64,000 nt of DNA from Aphelenchoides besseyi. Its lineage: Eukaryota; Nematoda; Chromadorea; Rhabditida; Aphelenchoididae. Below the pieces are notes generated by a model. It did no database searches. It saw only the letters and a list, made by a program, of their open reading frames with translations, and was not told the DNA's origin. Made by a program: the position numbers and the translations under genes. Each line of letters begins with the position of its first letter. Positions within the stretch are counted from its first letter, which is position 1. The stretch is taken from positions 6,448,001-6,512,000 of the forward strand of contig JAMPIQ010000002.1 in the NCBI GenBank assembly GCA_024699855.1, given 5' to 3'. Below, in pieces: positions 60,797-64,000 of this stretch.

Positions 60797-61839
60797 ATGG
60801 CCCGATTTTTGCTAACGATGAAAAAGCACCTACTGGCTCGCTACCGTCAAAGTTGCGCAGCCAATTCAGCTCCTAATCTGTCGACATTCTCTAACCACCT
60901 TTTCAATTCCTCTCGTCTAAACATGTTGAGCTGTTCGTTGGCTATGAGCAACTCGGTTATGTATTTCGATGAGACGGCCGGAACTTCGCAATTGCCATTC
61001 ATGAACCTCTACTATAGCACGGGTCCCGAATACGTGCACGAAGAAGCTGATGACAAGTCGAGTATCACATATACATTCAACGACTATTCGCCGTCATCTT
61101 ATTCGCCGTATCCCGACTCTCAATCTGTCAGTTCGTATTCCACCGAATCGTTGGATTCGCCAAATTTCATTGGAGAAGACGATTTCTTTGCGATTCCGTT
61201 TGAGTCTTCGTATTGCAATGTCAAACAGGAGACGCAATGTGAGACCGAACAACGTCAAATGCAAATACAACGAAACGAACAAATCGCTCGTTTGTTGTCC
61301 CCATTCCGAAAGTTTCAAGTGAGTTGAAGAAACGAGGAGACTGCTATTAAGAACGATCTTCAGGAACGAGTGCACGAACAACAAACACGGAAACACGCTG
61401 AAAATGCACGACGAAAGTTTTCATTAACAAATGGAATGCGTCAAAAACGAAGAAGTAAGTTCCTCAAACTGAAAGTGAAACGAAAACGGCGATTGGATTC
61501 ACGGAAAACAAAACTTGCAATGAGCATCCACTTTGATCGGACGTCAATCATGGCACGTGTTTTTCGAGTTGCTCAGTTGAAAGAAAAATGATGCAATTCG
61601 CCCGTCGTTTTGATTTCCGGAAGCAAAAAGAAACCACAAATAGAACTTGTTTTGCAGAATTGGATCTCAATCGACCGACACAAAAACCGAACATTTCGGT
61701 CAGACGTTGGAAGACCGAAATCGCGAGCAAACTGAAAGGACACGACTTTCCTCGACAAAAACCAGCGCCGATTGCTTTGCCCACTGGTTTTTCTCAATCA
61801 TTGAACTGCTCTCCTGTTTGGCCGCCAACAATCCGCTAA
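60797..61839 (+). CDS. unrecognised protein: Ser/Tyr-rich acidic N-half, basic C-half
   Basis: Exons 60797-61318, 61364-61454 and 61577-61839 (or 61658-61839; both keep the frame) give about 291 or 264 residues. ATG in good context (AAAATGG). Residues 60-140 are rich in Ser, Tyr, Asp and Pro (FNDYSPSSYSPYPDSQS, EDDFFAIPFESSY), like a transactivation domain. Residues 150-205 are Arg/Lys/Gln-rich (QIQRNEQIARLLSPFRKFQ, then ENARRKFSLTNGMRQKRR), like a DNA- or RNA-binding or nuclear-localisation segment. The tail contains ELDLNRPTQKP and ends PVWPPTIR. No known domain recognised; nuclear regulator is inference. An alternative frame after 61657 is also open but does not join in phase. Confidence 0.5.
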
Positions 61840-62230
61840 CTTATCTCGTCGCTGTATACCTTCGCTTATCATTACGAGGAACTGTCGTACATTACAATCA
61901 ATCACTCTGCAGTACAATTCTGGTCTTTCTATAGGGCATTCAACCGATTACCATAATCTACAAATAAACGTGTTTTCCATTCGTTTCGTGGGGGTTAAAT
62001 GAGATCAAATTGTCGAACTTTACAAAGATAAGAGTCAGAAGATGTGTCTTGCACTCATCAATTCAATACTAAACTCTCTGTTTCTTTATTAACAAACCGT
62101 TGACAAGGGCAATAAAATCAGTCGTTTTGATCGTTTTCAAGTGTGTCAGTTAATTTGCGCAATTGAACTTTAACATTCTTCTTTTTCATTTACGGCTTCT
62201 TTACTCCATAATTTGTTCGAATTTAGATTC
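61840..62230. other. intergenic region before the glycerate kinase gene
   Basis: Contains AATAAA near 61963 that may end the upstream gene, and a TTTAG at 62222-62226 four bases before the next ATG. Nothing else seen. Confidence 0.45.
62221..62226 (+). promoter_or_regulatory. acceptor-like ATTTAG just upstream of glycerate kinase start
   Basis: AATTTAG is followed by ATTC and the ATG at 62231; fits a spliced-leader acceptor. Confidence 0.4.
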
Positions 62231-63826
62231 ATGTGTTCAAGTCAATTGGCAACCCGAATTCTTAACGCATTTCGTAATGCTCTTATCGACATTTCACCGC
62301 GATTGGCAGTAAAAAAGGTTCGAATGAAAGGTTTCTGATTGAACATATGTTTCTAGGCACTGCACATTCAAGGAAACAAATTGGTTGTTAACAAAAAGGG
62401 TTACCACCTGGACGGGAATGTTCGGATCGTTGCATTTGGCAAAGCGGGAGTCGAGATGGTTCGTGGCGCTGAAGAAGCTCTTGGAAGACATGTACTCGAT
62501 GGGATTGCTTTGGTTCCATGCAAACCGAGGTGCATATCGCAAACTATGGCGAGTTGAAATTGTTGATTTAGCCAAACAGGTGACTTGAAATCCGAGTTCT
62601 ACGAAGGTGCTGAAGGAAATTTACCTGATCAACAAGCGTTGGAAAACACAATCAAACTTTTGGACTTTTTGGACAAAAAGCTACCGAATAAAAGCGAACT
62701 ACTTGTTCTCTTTCTGGTTAGTGGTGGAGGCTCTGCATTGTTAACAGCTCCGGTACAAGGAGTAAGTTTGTCCGAAAAGTTGGAAGTGACGAGACTCTTG
62801 GCTTCAAATGGTGCGGATATCAATGAACTCAATGACGTTCGAATGGTTTTGTCAAATGTCAAAGGAGGAAAGTTGGTTAAACGTGTTGCTCCTTCAAGAG
62901 TTTGCAATCTGCTAAGTGTGTTTGGTGACCTTTAGTTTACAGGCAATTTCTTTGATTATATCCGATATCGTGGGCGGGCAAATAGAAAAAGTTTCTAGTG
63001 GTCCGACCGTTCCTCAAAACTGTTGTCCAATTCGAGCAGAAAAAATACTAAAGAAATTTGATCTATGGCACAAGATACCAGAGTCGGTGCGTAAAGTCAT
63101 TAAGACAACTTGTTTCGTTGAAGGTAAGTTCACACAGAAGATTGAATGCTCGAGTTAATTAGATTTTTGTTTTCAGAAATTTCGTCTGCAGAAATTAACA
63201 ACGTTTTGATTTGCGATAATCGAATTCTTTTGGAGAAGTTGAAAGATCGTCTGGAATCCAATGATATTCCGACATTGATCGTGAACGCGGAGTTGACTGG
63301 AAACGCTCAGGATGTCGGGAAACAGCTGTCCGTACCGCTTCTGAAATGGATTTGTGATGACCTCAGTAATCTCAGTGTTCCATTTTCATCTTCTCCTTTT
63401 CAATTTCTTGTCCCAAATTCAAAGGTGTTTGCGTGGTTGTACGGAGGCGAAACGACGGTTCGATTCCCCACCAACTTGAATAACACAAACCCGAAAGGTG
63501 GCCGTAACCAAGAAATGTCTCTGAGTGTTCTTCACGAATTGCAAAAATGCATGGCTGAAGAACCACCGCAATCGCAATCGAAGAGATCGTTCATTTTCAT
63601 GTCGTTGGGAAGTGATGGACAAGATGGTCCTACGGATGCTGCTGGAGCATTTGTTTCATCGGAAAGTTGGAAAGGAACATCGTTGGAAGAAGTTACTCAT
63701 CACTTAGAGAACAAAAGTTCATACGATTTCTGGTCGAAGTTTCAAAATGGACGCTTTCATGTGAAAACCGGAAAAACGGGAAGTAATCTCATGGATTGCC
63801 AACTAATCGTCTTTATTAGCTCTTAA
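62231..63826 (+). CDS. GLYCTK: glycerate kinase (GLYCTK, MOFRL family)
   Basis: Phosphorylates D-glycerate in serine and fructose catabolism. Exons 62231-62317, 62357-62529, 62572-62899, 62943-63123 and 63177-63826 give 472 residues (typical 500). Motifs: VAFGKAGVEMVRGAEEALG near the N-terminus; GAEGNLPDQQAL; FLVSGGGSALLTAPV, the Gly-rich nucleotide/substrate loop; GADINELNDVRMVLSNVKGG; SLIISDIVGGQIEKVSSGPT; and the C-terminal MOFRL domain GGETTVRF, NPKGGRNQEMSL, SLGSDGQDGPTDAAGA. The exon 2/3 junction was set so that the PS-QTGDLKSEF reading precedes GAEGN. The stop at 63824 is followed by AATAAA at about 63870. Confidence 0.95.
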
Positions 63827-64000
63827 TTTTCAAAGATTTCCACGGGTATTACGCGCTAACTATCCGGACAATAAATAAGATTATCAGTTAACTTTGGGTC
63901 TTCGCTGAACAATAACAAATTTTCGAGAATTAATCAACATTTCGATTCCATCAAACACTCAAACTCTCATTTCAAGTCCATTATTTTCAAGTATCGGAAG

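Noticed and set aside
61647..61934. 95-codon alternative + frame after the third exon of the unrecognised gene
   Set aside because: It cannot be joined in phase to the preceding exon, whereas the frame ending at 61839 can.

Overview
This 64 kb window is gene-dense animal DNA, most likely from a nematode. The reasons are: about 130 reconstructable introns, nearly all 25-60 bp with GT...TTTAG/TTTCAG borders; 3'-splice-like TTTAG/TTTCAG sites directly in front of several start codons (as expected for spliced-leader trans-splicing); a CED-4-type apoptosis NTPase without a WD40 tail; and a DBL-1-type BMP ligand. Species and clade cannot be fixed from sequence alone. No rRNA, tRNA, CRISPR, mobile element or viral gene was recognised. 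Gene models below were built by hand: each exon boundary was chosen so that phase is kept and the protein matches its family.

Layout. 1-1068 (+): 3' end of an EGF-repeat transmembrane protein. 6190-7567 (+): DBL-1/BMP ligand. 11405-11989 (+): small secreted Cys-rich protein. 13382-13927 (-): DM-domain factor. 15208-16438 (-): two-Ig basigin-like membrane protein. 20653-23781 (+): RBM25 splicing factor. 24659-25712 (+): aquaglyceroporin. 25985-27594 (-): CED-4 homologue. 27796-30734 (+): cullin-5. 31277-34758 (-): FAM151/menorin-like protein. 39158-43952 (+): 29-exon PEP-synthase-like dikinase. 44042-44960 (-): RRP36. 45306-48339 (-): ATG9. 48852-49630 (+): OPA3. 49702-51060 (-): RPAC1 (Pol I/III). 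51274-52511 (-): ALG5. 52721-53221 (+): RPB8 (Pol I/II/III). 53417-53854 (-): small secreted Cys-rich protein. 55902-57053 or beyond (-): ATF4-type bZIP. 60797-61839 (+): unrecognised Ser-rich then basic protein. 62231-63826 (+): glycerate kinase.

The window has two textures. 25-54 kb is compact, with head-to-head pairs (CED-4/CUL5, ATG9/OPA3, ALG5/RPB8), tail-to-tail pairs only 70-550 bp apart (AQP/CED-4, CUL5/FAM151, dikinase/RRP36, OPA3/RPAC1) and two same-strand close pairs (ATG9 then RRP36; ALG5 then RPAC1). The developmental genes (BMP, DM, Ig protein, bZIP) sit among 1-5 kb deserts.

Most notable: the BMP ligand has Ser in place of the cysteine that normally forms the inter-chain disulfide; the CED-4 homologue shows no CARD; an animal gene encodes a dikinase with the rifampicin-phosphotransferase-like architecture (ATP-grasp, linker, swivelling His domain, no PEP/pyruvate barrel); there are two GC-AG introns, an 18-nt microexon, and a perfect AATAAA palindrome shared by two convergent genes.
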